Both the position numbers and the translations under genes were made by a program. This document shows positions 49,151 to 61,427 of a DNA stretch of 64,000 nucleotides, piece after piece. How positions within the stretch are numbered: the stretch's first letter is position 1; each line of letters begins with the position of its first letter. Location of the stretch: assembly GCA_002633005.1 (NCBI GenBank), contig NMRA01000001.1, forward strand, positions 2,212,933 to 2,276,932, read 5' to 3'. The notes below the pieces were generated by a model. That model saw nothing but the letters and a program-made list of their open reading frames with translations. It was not told the origin of the DNA and ran no database searches. This DNA is from Phoronis australis (taxonomy: Eukaryota; Phoronida; Phoronidae).

Positions 49151-49645
49151 ATATTTTGCATATACTGTCGACTTCTAATTTGATTAAATGACTTTTTTCT
49201 GTTTTGGTGCAATTTTAATCTGCAATATTTGGGCAAAATTGTGTTCCACGGTTCAACAACCTTGTGGAGCGTGTCTGTAAATTTATATAATTATTACACA
49301 TGGGCTAAGTGAACAGGCATCCTTAGCTTCTAATAGTACCCAATATACTATGTGTACTACTAAAAGGTCTGACACTCGGGACTAGGAATTCCACAGGTGC
49401 TTCTTTTCAGCTGTCAATATCAAATACAAATATCCAAAAATTTACAAAAAACAGGGATTCAACAAACCACAAACAATTGCTCTTTCTCCTGATAGCATTT
49501 ACAGCATCCTGCTCCAGCGAGTTTGCAACAAATTCACAATCAAAACACAAAAGTCTTCACAAAAGGCCAGCGCATCGTTATATCAGATGGGTCACGTCAG
49601 TTACCCTGGTAATTGCCGATTTATCACGGAAGGTCACGGCTACAT
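49151..49645. other. Non-coding interval
   Basis: Lies between the truncated transposon and the foldback. Short ORFs only, nothing recognised. Confidence 0.35.
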
Positions 49646-50212
49646 CTAGACAGTGGAGCTCTAATAGTCGCTTCATATGCCGGAAGCTTTTCAGCGAATT
49701 ATGACTCATACTGACTAAAAACATCAAAGTCAAGTTGTTATAAATACCTTTTGTGCATAGAGGAATACCTTAGGAGGCCGTCGATGTATTAAATTCTTTC
49801 CAACTTGAACACATACTCCTGTTATCAAACTTTTTCTTTGAGCAGTCCCTTGCCGAGTTCCCAAAACCGGTAACTCGTCATTTTCACTCTGCTCACGCCA
49901 GGGGATATGCCATCATACCACCTGCTGTGCGCAGTGTTAAAAATGGTGAGTTACCCATTTTGGGAATTAAATGAGGGACTGCTTGAAGAAAAACTTTAAT
50001 AACGCGAGTATTTTTTCAAGGAATGAATGACATCGATGGCTTCCTAAGGTGTCTATCTATGCGCAAAAGTTATTTTGAACAACGTGACTTTGATGTTTTA
50101 GTCAGTGCGAGGCATAATTCGCCGAAAAGCTTCCAGCGCATGAAGCGCCAATAGGAGCTCCACCATCCTACTGGTGGTGCCAGTAGGACGGTGGTCACTA
50201 CTCACTGTCTAG
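49646..50212. mobile_element. Foldback element with ~240-bp inverted arms
   Basis: Almost the whole segment is a long imperfect palindrome. Outer parts pair GTGGAGCTC/GAGCTCCAC, GCTTCATATGC/GCGCATGAAGC, AACATCAAAGTCA/TGACTTTGATGTT and CCTTAGGAGGC/GCTTCCTAAGG. Inner parts pair GAGCAGTCCCTTG/GAGGGACTGCTTG and GTTCCCAAAA/TTTTGGGAA. A ~45-base loop lies at 49893-49937. The right arm has an insert containing a small perfect hairpin, TCCTACTGG-TGGTG-CCAGTAGGA. The arms belong to the same dispersed family as 47.35-47.55 kb. Transcribed, it would form a long double-stranded RNA. Confidence 0.8.
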
Positions 50213-52290
50213 GCTAGCCTTGGTACAAAGCTGTATACTAAATATACAGCTTTGCACCATGTGGGTAAAAAAGTCAGGGTAAGATAAAATCTGACACAAA
50301 ATTAGGGTAATTAAAAACTAGTCTTCCTTGAGTAAACAAAATTATTTAAGGGTGTTGGAAATAATGGCATTCTACCGTTAATCTGCTGCTAAAGTAGTGA
50401 AGCAATCTTCTACGTCGGCTTTTGGTGCCATGAAATATTGCGTCACCAATTGGCCAGTTTCTTTTTTCGCTGATTCTTCAATCAAATGTTGTTCTTTCAC
50501 GAGGTTGCCTACGCGTCACAACAAATTATTGGCTCTGGTTTCATTTCATTTTAAGTTTTTAGAACTTTGATACCGAAAAACCAAATTTCAGAACAAATTT
50601 TGCTGCTGCCAAGATATCATCATCTCCCAAGAGATGTTGCAAAAATTTAGGAAATGGCACGTGACACAAGTGTACTGTTTTCAAAACGACGACATACTTT
50701 TCATTGTTAGAAAAGGTGGGGAGATACGCAAGAAAATGACATTTATTACATTGTTTTTCACTTAAACGGCTGTAACAGGCAAGGGCAAGGTGAGTGTCGG
50801 TTGATTCTCAGACTTTGTCCTTGCAAGGCATGCACCCCATCCGGTATTTAGCTTTACATGTTGATACAAGTTTCACGGCGAGGTGACGAGCAGAACTACC
50901 CTGGCTGTGTGCAATTCCTTTTCGGGGTTTACGGAAGAAATACACGCAGTGGTACCTAGCGGTATTTTGACGACAGTCTTCGTGCAGCTAGCTGGNAAAC
51001 TCGCCATGAAAACTTGGCCTCGACTTCGAGAAAACAACTTGAGGAGATGCGCACGCATCTAAACTACATCCTGTCCAAATTTCATGTTTGTATTTGAGAG
51101 TATAGTGCTCTTTTGGATAGGAGGAACAAGAGGTACTTTTTCTAAAGTTGATCGCATGGCGGAAAATCGTGCGCTAAAAACAGCTTACAAAAAATGATTT
51201 ATCAGCGACAATTTGAGACAAAAAGATTACAAACTTACAAATAAAGACTAAGGCAACGATTTATAACACAAAATTGTCTTATAGTTAACTTTGAAGTCTG
51301 AAATCGGGTAATTTACCGACGTGGGTTTTACACGGAGGCAGATATGGAGCACCGTGACCTACTTTTTGATTGTCCTCCCTACATTTGATTTTATTTTAGG
51401 GAGAACAGCATTTTTCAAAAATTTTAGAAAATGTGCATGTAATATACATCACAAGAAAGCTCTCAACAAGACTAAAAGAACGGTGCAAAAATTTCTAAAA
51501 TCGGACTTACGGTTCCGGAGAAAATGGTGTTTTTGTGTCAAATTTTTTGGTAAAAATTCTGTCAAATCAAATGTGTGAGTTTGAAATATAATGGTTACAA
51601 ATCTACGTAACCTAGACCGACATGTTATACATCATTTCAAAGAAAATTTTATGATGAATAATTTGAAAAAAAGAACATTCCGATTGGACATTCCTGTGCG
51701 AAGATATTGACCTTAAAGTCAACAAAGTCGACGAAGAAAAGTNGATGAATAATTTGCAGAAAAGAACATTCCGATTGGACATTCCTGTGCGAAGATATTG
51801 ACCTTTAAGTCAACAAAGTCCACGAAGAAAAGTCAGTACATTCAATTTTGTCGTTTCAAATTGGCATAAAATAACAATTACTCAAGAAAAAAATAAGCTA
51901 GTATCATTTCAAGATTTTTAATCAGGGAAGTTGAAATCTGATAATTGGTTTGGGCAAATTATTAATATTATTTTGTGACTTTTTTGTTGACATGCAGTTT
52001 GCGACTTAATTAACTTTGTCAAAATGCATTACTTAAAAAATTAAAGATAAAAAACATCATTTCAAATATGTATTGATGAAAAGTATGATAAACAAAAATT
52101 TTAATACAAGCGTCATACAGTAAATAGAAATTAAACATACTTTCCACAACAATGTAACAAAATGTAGACCTTGTCTTGAGCCATGCAGGAAAGTTCATGC
52201 TATGCCGGAAACGACAACTGCAATTTATTTATTTCCAAAGTTGTCTTGATATGAACACATAAAGGTATGTATGATGGGCAGATAAATAAA
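50213..52290. other. Repeat-derived interval without recognised genes
   Basis: 50750-50890 is another relative of the 46.7/47.3 kb repeat (GGGCAAGGTGAGTGTCGGTTGA and TACATGTTGATA-AGTTTCA landmarks). A single N lies at 50996. At 51653-51742 and 51744-51833 a ~90-bp sequence is duplicated on either side of the N at 51743, apparently an assembly artefact. Confidence 0.5.
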
Positions 52291-52570
52291 GTTCTCAAGG
52301 CATCCTCAAGGAAGGAAGGCAAAACCTTTTCACTGATTATTGACAGTGAGTACCAGCAAGTAAACAGACAGTCAGTGGAGTTCCTTACACAGACTTGTGG
52401 CCTCTTCAAGGGGCCAAACCCTTTCACTGACTATCGAAAGTCAGTGGAGTGCCTTACAGACTAATGGCATCCTCAAGGAAGGGGGGGCCAAACACTTTCA
52501 CTAAGTCAGTGGAGTACTTCACAGAGTTGTATCATCCTCAAGGAAGGGGGCTGTTAAGTCAGTGGACACA
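52291..52570 (+). repeat. Imperfect minisatellite, about four units
   Basis: Units of about 65-100 bp contain (C)ATCCTCAAGGAAGG, CCAAAC-CTTTCACTGA and GTCAGTGGAGT-CCTTACAGA. They start near 52299, 52399, 52466 and 52531, with unit length shrinking. Two ORFs read through it, but their repetitive peptides (KASSRKEG / MASSRKGG) show no known family. Confidence 0.65.
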
Positions 52571-53865
52571 ATATGGAACACTCCAGTACTTCGAGGTCCT
52601 CTTGACCAAAATCGTCCATCACCCGAAAGATGCGCACAGCCTCATCTTCAAGGCTTCATCGTAGTGGGTGAGCCAAACTCACTTGCTGACTGCAAGTAGA
52701 ATCGGTAGAAGCAGGAAAGAAGAAGGATCTGGACTAGAGCTAAAGGCAGAGTGATGAGACAGAAATGCGAGACATGATGATATGTATAATAGTAAACTGA
52801 CAAATCTAGGAATGAAATTATAAGAAAAAATGATGAAGAAAATAACAACTGGTTCGATCTACAGCAATTTCCAACAAAGGTTACCTGAATGATATAGGCC
52901 AGGCTGAGATTTTACAATCTAGACGAACCTCTGAATTGTTTTGTAAAAACTATATTCATGGTAGAAAAAAATATTGATAGCAAGTATAGTTTTTCATGGT
53001 AGTAAACATTAAGTTTTGGTTGAAAACACAGCACTGGAGTAGAAATACACAGTTGTAATATTTGTTTTCTCTAAAATTAAAATGTTTTCATATTCTATCT
53101 TGACATATGCTGGCTAAACTGTCTTGGCCAGTATGGGTGGTCCTGTCTGGCAACAAGTCAGGTCTTAGTGCCTTAGTGGCCTGACCTACAAAAATGTGAG
53201 GCAAAAATAGGAAAAAAGAACCTTAAATGAGAGAATCAATGTTCTCACAATGAGAAATTACTTTTTGGGTCTCTTTTACATTAACTTTTCAACAGGAAAA
53301 GTTGAAATGCTTTAGTTTGGATCTTTGGGAACCAAAAATTCGCCGCGGTTCGAAGGAGCACCCCTTAGCGGCAGTACCCGGAACTACGAAGTGAGTCAGA
53401 AAAACGCTCGATTGTCAGAAATTGACGAAGGGTCCGTTTGCAACAAGTGTTTGAAATAGTTCATTGATGAACCCTTTAGTGCGCAATATGATTCATTATG
53501 TGCACAAATTAGGAAATGTACCAATTAATTCAGGTCAAAGTTGAAGGTCGCGGGAACTGGCAACTTTTTCAACTTTTAAGTCAACGAAAGTGAAAAATAC
53601 TTACGTAATAACGTGCGCAAGGGTTTCTTCTACAAGTTCACGAAGTTTCACGCCAAAATTCGAGAGTTTAGTCTTCTGAGTTGAAAACCAATACCAGTTG
53701 TTTTTACCGGCGGCCATTTGCTTTGAAATGTAGGTCACGTCGCTGCAAAAAACTCGTGCAAAGTATTATTAAACGGATTTTGCGACGAAAAAAAAACTAA
53801 CATTTCAGTAAAATAACGTCTTATTTCATACTTTGAAGTAATTTTTATTCACATTTATTGCATTT
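52571..53865. other. Non-coding interval
   Basis: No gene or strong repeat recognised. Confidence 0.35.
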
Positions 53866-54283
53866 TTGAGTGATGTTTTGCCGATTGTAATGTGCAAATT
53901 TTACACGGTGAACAGATACGCGAAGCGATTTGGTGACGTATGGGATGAACCTTCTGACGACTTCGTCCATTGATTGGCATGACATTGTATAACGGAATAA
54001 GACGAGACAACGAAAAACTTCCGCGTAAAAGAAAATAAAATATTTTACCTCGTCCGCGAATGTAAATTCTGCGGCAAAAAATCCTTTCAAATGTTTCGCA
54101 AAAAAACACTGAAGTCCACCGCTTGGTTTTAAAGGCGACCGCTAGGGTGTTAAGATACGCCAACATTTCACATTTTATCGAACAACTAAAATTAATTTAA
54201 GAATAAATTAAACATTTATTAAACTGGAATAAATAATTTCTGTTACAAAATGGCAGTTATAGTTTTGCTAAATAACTTTTTAC
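53866..54283 (+). repeat. Left copy of a duplication ending at an N
   Basis: 418 bp matching 54285-54696 with a 5-bp indel and a few substitutions. It ends at the N at 54284. Minus-strand ORFs occur in both copies (a frame starting MLAYLNTLAVAFKTKRWTSV) but have no recognised domain. The pair most likely represents two haplotypes or overlapping contig ends. Confidence 0.85.
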
Positions 54284-54284
54284 N

Positions 54285-54696
54285 TTGAGTGATGTTTTGC
54301 CGATTGTAATGTGCAAATTTTACACGGTGAACAGATACGCGAAGCGATTTGGTGACGTATGAACCTTCTGACGACTTCGTCCATTGATTGGCATGACATT
54401 GTATAACGGAATAAGACGAGACAACGAAAAACTTCCGCGTACAAGAAAATAAAATATTTTACCTCGTCCGCGAATGTAAATTCTGCGGCAAAAAATCCTT
54501 TCAAATGTTTCGCAAAAAACACTGAAGTCCACCGCTTGGTTTTAAAGGCGACCGCTAGGGTGTTAAGATACGCCAACATTTCACATTTTATCGAACAACT
54601 AAAATTAATTTAAGAATAATTTAAACATTTATTAAACTGGAATAAATAATTTCTGTTACAAAATGGCAGTTATAGTTTTGCTAAATAACTTTTTAC
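54285..54696 (+). repeat. Right copy of the duplication at the N
   Basis: 412-bp partner of 53866-54283, starting immediately after the N and beginning with the same TTGAGTGATGTTTTGCC. Confidence 0.85.
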
Positions 54697-56394
54697 TGTA
54701 AAATCGAAAAGCTCTTAGTGGGTAGGTTTTATTTCACAATGGCTACCGAAACAGCAGGCGCGATATTTTTGAAATAAATCTACTTACATCGAAGTTATCC
54801 AGGTACTGTATAAGCTTATAACATTCATTGATAAATGATTTTAACATGTTTTAACACTTTCGCAGTCTGTGTACCTTTATTTCTCCTTGCAGTAGCTGCA
54901 AGTGTGCAACATCTGGTAAACACTTTACTGCCTTCACTTTTGACCCTCTTGAATTCCAAACACATCGTCGGGAAACAAACCATAAAAGCATGATAGTGTC
55001 GCTGTGCATTTGTTCAATTAAGTGAGGAGGCCATGGGACGACTCGCTGCAAGAAATAGTTTTCGTGTTTGCCTAGTTTCCAAGGTTGGAGAATGAAAGAC
55101 GGGACACCAGCCACAATTCCGAGGCAGGTAACTTGTCTTGTGGGAAGTTGGGTAAATTCCCACGAAACAACCTAGCTCAACTTGCTTACCTGCTACTGAA
55201 GGTTAATGTGTCAGCGGTTATTGTTTACAATTCGACTCTATTAACAGGCACTAGTCGGATATAAAGGACCCTAACTTATTCCAAATAAATCCACTAAGTA
55301 TAGGTCTAAATGAATGATTTTGGTATCGTTGCATTCCTCAGACATCTGGCTAATCCTTTTCACGACCCTCAATTACTCTAGTCTATAACTACGCTATTCT
55401 GAACTCTGTCCACTTTAGCCACGCCCATCGTTAAATCGGCAGCCATTCCAGGGAACTCAGTGTTCTCCACGACCTGTTTTAACTCGACGCTGTAACAAGT
55501 TTGGATTTTGCCGCGTCGAGTTTGGAAAATGCGCGTCGAGTTTGAAAAGTGCTGCGTCAGGTTTGAACTTTTGGCCTGGCTTGGCATTTCAGCCCTCGAC
55601 ACTAATGCAGGGCCTGATTATAAGTAACATCAAGCCCATTACAGAATGTTAGAGGCAGTCAACACTNTTCAGTTCCAACTTAATTCCTGTATACATGTCT
55701 CTGTATGTTATATGTGTTTATTAATAAATGAAAAAAGGTTTCACGTATTTGGTACACTGGGCCCATCTAAGTGCCTGCGTACGTCTGATGCAATGTGTAT
55801 GAGATCACTTGCACTATTATTTTTCTTGATGACTGAGAAATCATACAAAGTAATCTAGTTTTCTGTCAAAATCACAAATAATCTACATGTAGGTGTTGAA
55901 TTCTGCAAACATAATTGCCGTTGTTTATCCATACAGAATGGTTTCTCAAAACCATTACCCTTTTAGTTGACCATTTGCCTTTCTCAGAAGCTATTAAGAA
56001 CAATCACATTATTTATTACCACATTTTACGAGCTAGCTACAGTTTCAAATGACAGATCTAGATTCCCTATAAAAATCCTCATAGTTCTATTCCCATACAA
56101 TTGGAAAATCAATCCATAATAAAACCTTTCGAGGAACAGCAGTAATCAATATCAAAACAAAAGGCCGATTCTTCTAAGTGATCTAACCATAACATTAGTG
56201 AACTCATTAAAGCTTATGAAGTAAATCATTAACAGTGGGGAGTGGTTGACATACCTATTCATTATTCATGATACCTAGTGTTGGACTCCAGAACATTACT
56301 ACCACAAGGTTCTAATGTATTAGCCTTGTGAACACACCAAAGCAGTCACAACTTTTAGAACCGATTTAAAGGTTCAATTCTTGGTGCACATCGT
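54697..56394. other. Interval without confirmed genes
   Basis: A minus-strand frame of about 90 codons (55114-54851) is moderately exon-like but unrecognised. A short tandem GCGTCGAGTTTG-type repeat (three imperfect units) lies at 55511-55566. A single N lies at 55667. Confidence 0.3.
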
Positions 56395-56582
56395 ACCAGA
56401 CCCACTCATGTGGGCCCCTGGAGGGGCAGATTCAGGACTTTGAGTTGGGGGAGGCCAGGGCAGAGTATTAGTCAGGACTTTGGCTGTCAGACGTTCACAC
56501 CCCGAACTGCCAAATGGAATCTGGGAGAATTTTAGGGGGGCCATGGCCCGCTTGGCCCCCCTCTAAATCCGCCACTGAGCCC
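56395..56582. repeat. Dispersed G/C-run element with inverted ends
   Basis: The left end GTGGGCCCCTGGAGGGGCAG and the right end (reverse strand) GTGGGCTCAGTGGCGGATTT are mutually similar. Shorter fragments of the same type, ending in CCGCCACTG or CCACCAG after C/G runs, occur near 43340 and 19780. The family is not identified. Confidence 0.4.
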
Positions 56583-58036
56583 ACTGCACTGATCAGCTGA
56601 AACCAATTTCATGTTTTATTAGTTAAAACTTGAGCTGAGGAGTTAGAGACCTGACTGAATGGTGGTAGATATATTATTTCATTTTTAAAGCAGCATTTTA
56701 AAGTAATGCAAATGCTCAAAATTTATCCAAATTTGATGTGGATAGATGACAGCAGTCATCAATGCTTTATCATTCAAACATTTCACAAATAGGGAAATAA
56801 AAATTTTCTTGCAGCAGTTTGATATCAAAAAATTTGACAAAGACTGCAAAATTTTATAGTAATTGAAATAAACATAGAAAGATTGATGATCTTCCGTATA
56901 TTGATTCTATTTAATGTGCTTAACATTATGCTCATGACAGTATCCCTACATGAAGGCAGTGCCCCACTTAGGTCAAATTACAGGTAATAAGGGTTAAAGG
57001 TCAAACAAACCAGCTATCATCAGTCTGCTATTGGGTTTGACACCAAATTGGCCCATTTTGTGAGTAGACACTTGACCTTGCATAAAACTCACTGCAGTAT
57101 CTTTTTACCCTTCAATCACTTGGGCAAAATGTTGATCTAACCTAGTGGGTTAGAGTGTCAGTTGTGTTAAGAGAAGTAATAACAACCCAGCATTAATTAC
57201 TAACAGAATGAATTTCACTACAAACCACAATTATGTAAAAAAGAGACAAAAGATCTCTTCTGGTCTTGACAATTTTCACTTGCCAAATATGAAACATTAC
57301 TCTTCAAGCATCGTTTTTTGGAAAAAAAATACCAAGATATTTTTGACCTTCCAAATGTTTTAAAAGTTTTGATTATCAATCAAACCACTATTAAAATGGT
57401 TACAGAACAGTATACATGTGAAGATCTGGTTGATTGAAACTAGAGGGGCCTTCAGAAAACTCAACACAAAATTCAACACACCATGTCCATGAATTCCTCC
57501 CTAGTCCAGAAATACTTTCAAACTGGAGTAAGAAACACTTGAGTCCAATAGTCTGAACAATCATTGTGGTGTCCTGATAGTCCTGGTGATCTTAATCAAA
57601 AGATATATATTTGACAAAAGGCAAACCATAATGCCTTAAACACCAGTAGGTTCAATGTTTCCACAGCAGAGATCAAAATGTTTCAAAAGCTCGTTAGTGA
57701 CTACTATACATACACATGCTTAGATCCACTTGCCTGCATCCGAAGTAAACGCATTCGTTTAAAGGAAATTTTTTGCTTAAGTGTTTCTGGCATGTAGGTG
57801 CAACCAGCCACTAGAAAGGTATTAGCGTACTAACACTATTGCTAACAGCATTACATACAGATGGATATTTATGTAAAGTAGTTCATAAATATTCTACGTT
57901 GACATTTTCAAGGTATTCAGCAAGATTATTCTTGCTATATGATGGTGTACTTTCAAGTTAATAATTGATCTCGTCAACACAACTAACACCTGTCCTGACA
58001 AAAAATTGAATAACAAACACTGATAGGTCTATATCC
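56583..58036. other. AT-rich interval without recognised genes
   Basis: ORF-poor on both strands. No repeat shared with the rest of the window was noticed. Confidence 0.35.
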
Positions 58037-59718
58037 TTAAAGGAGAATGCCACCTGATTTCATTAGTCTTTTTTGCCGTCTTAATCGGTCTATCCACATC
58101 GCCTCACGACATACGGTCGACCTTACCTTGCCGAGAGGTGTTGCGTTAATCTGTGAGGAAGGTGAGAAACGAAGCAGCGACGTCAGTGGTTCATTTGCTG
58201 AGTTAATGCCGTTATGTTGCGATGCATCATTCCCGCTTGTCCGAACTATGCAGCTGTGAGGAAAGTGGGTATATCGTTCTTTTTGACTTCCTCGAGATTC
58301 CGAAATGCTTAGGAAGTGGCTCGCGGTAGTGACGAATGAAAAGTACACTGTAAGTAGCAAGTATGAGGCCGTGAAACATCTCCATGTCTGAGGCCTGCAG
58401 TCGTCGCGGGACAGTGCCTGACGAATGCTGGCTTACCGCCAAATAACTATCCATACGTTCCGTTGTCTGAGAATGTTCACGGCTCCTCTCTAGTATTCCT
58501 TCATCTCTGTATTCCGGTTCGAACTGATAGCCTGTGAAACTTAACAATTCACCTGCGAAGTCTTCGTCGGGATGAGCTCTCATCTAAGTCGGGATTGCGA
58601 GTCCATGCTGACGTTTACTACTGAGCGTTCTGTTTCAAAATGAATTATTCTCACCCTTACCAATACTTACATAAAACTGAAACAAAGTCTGTCTCATTAG
58701 ATGTAATTTGTAATACCTTTGGAGTGTTCGTGAGTGCAAATGATTTGAGAAGCCAGCAATGACTAAATCACTGCGTTACCCACTTTTGAGGTGCAATAAA
58801 ACTAATTGACGGGACACCGAGGCCGTGTGGGAGGTCATGTTTGCTGACAAAAACTGTTTTGAAACAACTCTGTTTCTATCCCAAGGCCAGGTGTTAGGGG
58901 AATCTTTATTTACATTTACATTATTAAAATAATGAATGTACACTTTCTGCCCTGACGGTTCTGTGGCCAAATCGGAACCTGAATTCGCGACCCCCGACAA
59001 GTAAGCTGAGTAGATTTGCAGTTTCGTGGCTAATTCACGAACATAATCACGGCAAGCAATTTACTTCTTTGGCTCACTAGTATAGTATTTTCTTGACTGG
59101 AAGTTTTAAGTTTCCAACTTTGGCTGGTTTGTGTTCGTGATGTCTAATCAGTTTCCGAGCCACTGGCCAGGATAACGAGTCAGTCCGCCATGACAGGCCT
59201 GATCGGGTTTCGAGCCACGGGCCAGGATAACAAGCGTTATGTGTGTTTAGAACTCAAAAATCACAAGTCTAAACAGCACAGATCTAGGTTCTCCTGTTTG
59301 TATCTCACGGAAAAATACTTCGAATTTATCTCCGAACAGACCCCAAACTCCTGCTACAGACCTTACTGGCCTGCCGAACTTTGTAGGCTACGGTGTCCAA
59401 ACACCAATAAATTCGTAACAGCGAAATAAAACAACACATTTTTATAAGAACTCGGTGTATTTTTAAGGGTTTTATATTGAAGTTTGATGATTTATTGGTG
59501 TTAAACGATAAATTCAAGCAATAAGCTGACACCAGTAACCCGTGTTGTGAATTGCTGAACAGACTGCGTGTGAAACCAATTACGTCAGTGGATAATTCCA
59601 ACACCTCCGTCTGCCGTCAGGTGTCAGGTAACGCAACTGTACGTGCCCTTATGGAGTAGAACTACTCAATCTAAACTGATACAAATTAGGTTGTTTTTTG
59701 GGTGGCATGCTCCTTTAA
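58037..59718 (-). mobile_element. Kolobok/T2-like TTAA DNA transposon, complete copy
   Basis: A 1682-bp unit including the TTAA flanks (58037-58040 and 59715-59718). Termini are inverted repeats AGGAGAATGCCACC and, on the other strand, AGGAGCATGCCACC. On the minus strand it parallels 47552-49150. Shared stretches include CACCTGACGGCAGACGGAGG, CACGCAGTCTGTTCAGCA and AAAAATACACCGAGTTCTTA, and the CTATCAGTTCGAACCGGAAT region. A minus ORF starts at 58583 (MRAHPDEDFAGELLSFTGYQ, then FEPEYRDEG), with a GTAAGC donor near 58432 conserved in both copies. No transposase was recognised, so it is probably non-autonomous with a captured or decayed coding fragment. Confidence 0.8.
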
Positions 59719-61098
59719 GCAGATAAAAAATTTAAATGTCAAGTATTAGGATTGAACTATATCTGGTAATTCTCAACTTATTTTGTACAAAATGAATTTA
59801 ATATTTTCCTCATAGTCATGGTGTGCTGATTAACTGAATACGCATATGTCGTAGTTGGATGAGCAAAATCAATGAAGTTAGGGAAGTACCACCACCAAGT
59901 GCAAGTGCAAGAATTTGATGAAATGCCAACAGGTTACCAACATGATCCATTTTGTAATAATTTAATTATTTTATCACTTTCCAATATAAAAGCTGGTGAA
60001 ACACTTTTTGAGCATATGACTCTGAGTGACACAAAGCTCAACCGGGTCACCTCATTCAGCTCACATTTACAACAGTACGAGATACTCTTTTAAGCAATTC
60101 CTAAGGAAAGTACCATCTTGCAATGGTTAGTACAGAGTAATAAATCCATCCCGAATTACACGGCAATAGAATTATTTTTTCTCCCAGAGATAAGAAAGAA
60201 AGTGACCTCGTTTTGTAAATGAGACATATTTTTGTGTCTTTCGTTAATGTCAGGAAGGTAAACGGTTTCAGATCACACATCCACGGGTATTTGTCCAGTT
60301 TATCAAGCTTTCTCACCTCAGAGTTTCAGCCCACAGCACAGCAGTAATACTTTGTTGGCAATGGAAGGACAATAGAGTAATGCAACCAAGAAAAAACTTG
60401 CAAAGAATCATACAACAACAAATAACATGTGATGTCCACCGGCACAAAAAAACAAGGCAGCAAATGTGCCTGACGGATGTTTACGGCATTATGTACAGCG
60501 AGATTCGAGTGTCACTGTGTAATCTGAGAAGGCCCTATTCACTTTCCCGTGTAGGAAATTTTCAGAAACAATCACAAAATTCACCATTTTTGAAATACCC
60601 ACGATGGAAAAACTCTGTGGTTACCACAGAGTTTCTAATTTCCCACTTATGAGAAATTCCCGCATTCAGTTGCTTGAAGTCGCTTGAGGTCAAAAGTCCA
60701 TATCAGGGAAATATGCAATGCCTATGTCTTGCCATACCAAATAAGGAGACATGGTTTGCCTTGTGGGAGAAAAATCAAGGAAGTGACGAGCAGTTGACAG
60801 GGTTTTATTTTTTGAAATTTGAAACTAATAGAAAATACTTTGATAACAACAAAATTATTTTCGTACAAACCCTATGAAATACCTGGTGAACAGGTTGAAC
60901 TCTGTTTCAGTGGCAGTGAACTACTTTCAATGTTGCAATTTAGGCTGTTTATCTGGTTCCAAGCTTCTTTAAGTTTAAGGGGTGAATATGCAGTGTTCAA
61001 ACCTTGTCAACACTCTTAAAAGGGTACTCTAGAATAAATTACGGGCTTTGCATCAATGTTTCCTCAGCGGAAGAAAATGACCAAGCCGTAGGTGAGAG
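59719..61098. other. Interval without confirmed genes
   Basis: If the signal-peptide exon at 61428-61506 starts a real minus-strand gene, this would be part of its first intron. A perfect 25-bp palindrome (AAACTCTGTGGT-T-ACCACAGAGTTT) lies at 60610-60634. Plus-strand ORFs (59872-60093, 60380-60652) are unrecognised. Confidence 0.35.
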
Positions 61099-61178
61099 CA
61101 CAGGCACCTTTAAGTAGCCCTCTACAATATAATATAATATTATATTATACTGTAGAGGAGTACTTAAAGGTGCCTGTG
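61099..61178. repeat. 80-bp near-perfect palindrome
   Basis: Arms start CACAGGCACCTTTAAGTA and mirror as TACTTAAAGGTGCCTGTG, with TCTACA-TATAATATAATA towards an AT-only centre. There are only a few mismatches near the middle. It may be a very short TIR or foldback element, or a cruciform-forming site. Confidence 0.85.
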
Positions 61179-61427
61179 GTGAGAGATTCACGAAAGTACC
61201 CTCCTGCGAAATAGCTTAGAAAACTTTAAACATACTTATTTTTTCAAATAATTTTGGATGCGCGAAATGATCGAGTTAGTGTTTTCGAGTGGAGATTTAC
61301 CGTAGAGCTGGCCAACCAGGAATACGGCCGCGGATATTAGTAGGCTAAAAAAATCGGCATAGACATCGAGCCGTAAATGTTATGATTAAATTTTAATTTT
61401 TAAATGACATGGCGGTAACCAACTTAC

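Noticed and set aside
54851-55114. 87-codon minus-strand frame, a possible exon
   Set aside because: Sequence looks moderately protein-like (PWPPHLIEQ), but no acceptor/donor pair or family could be supported.
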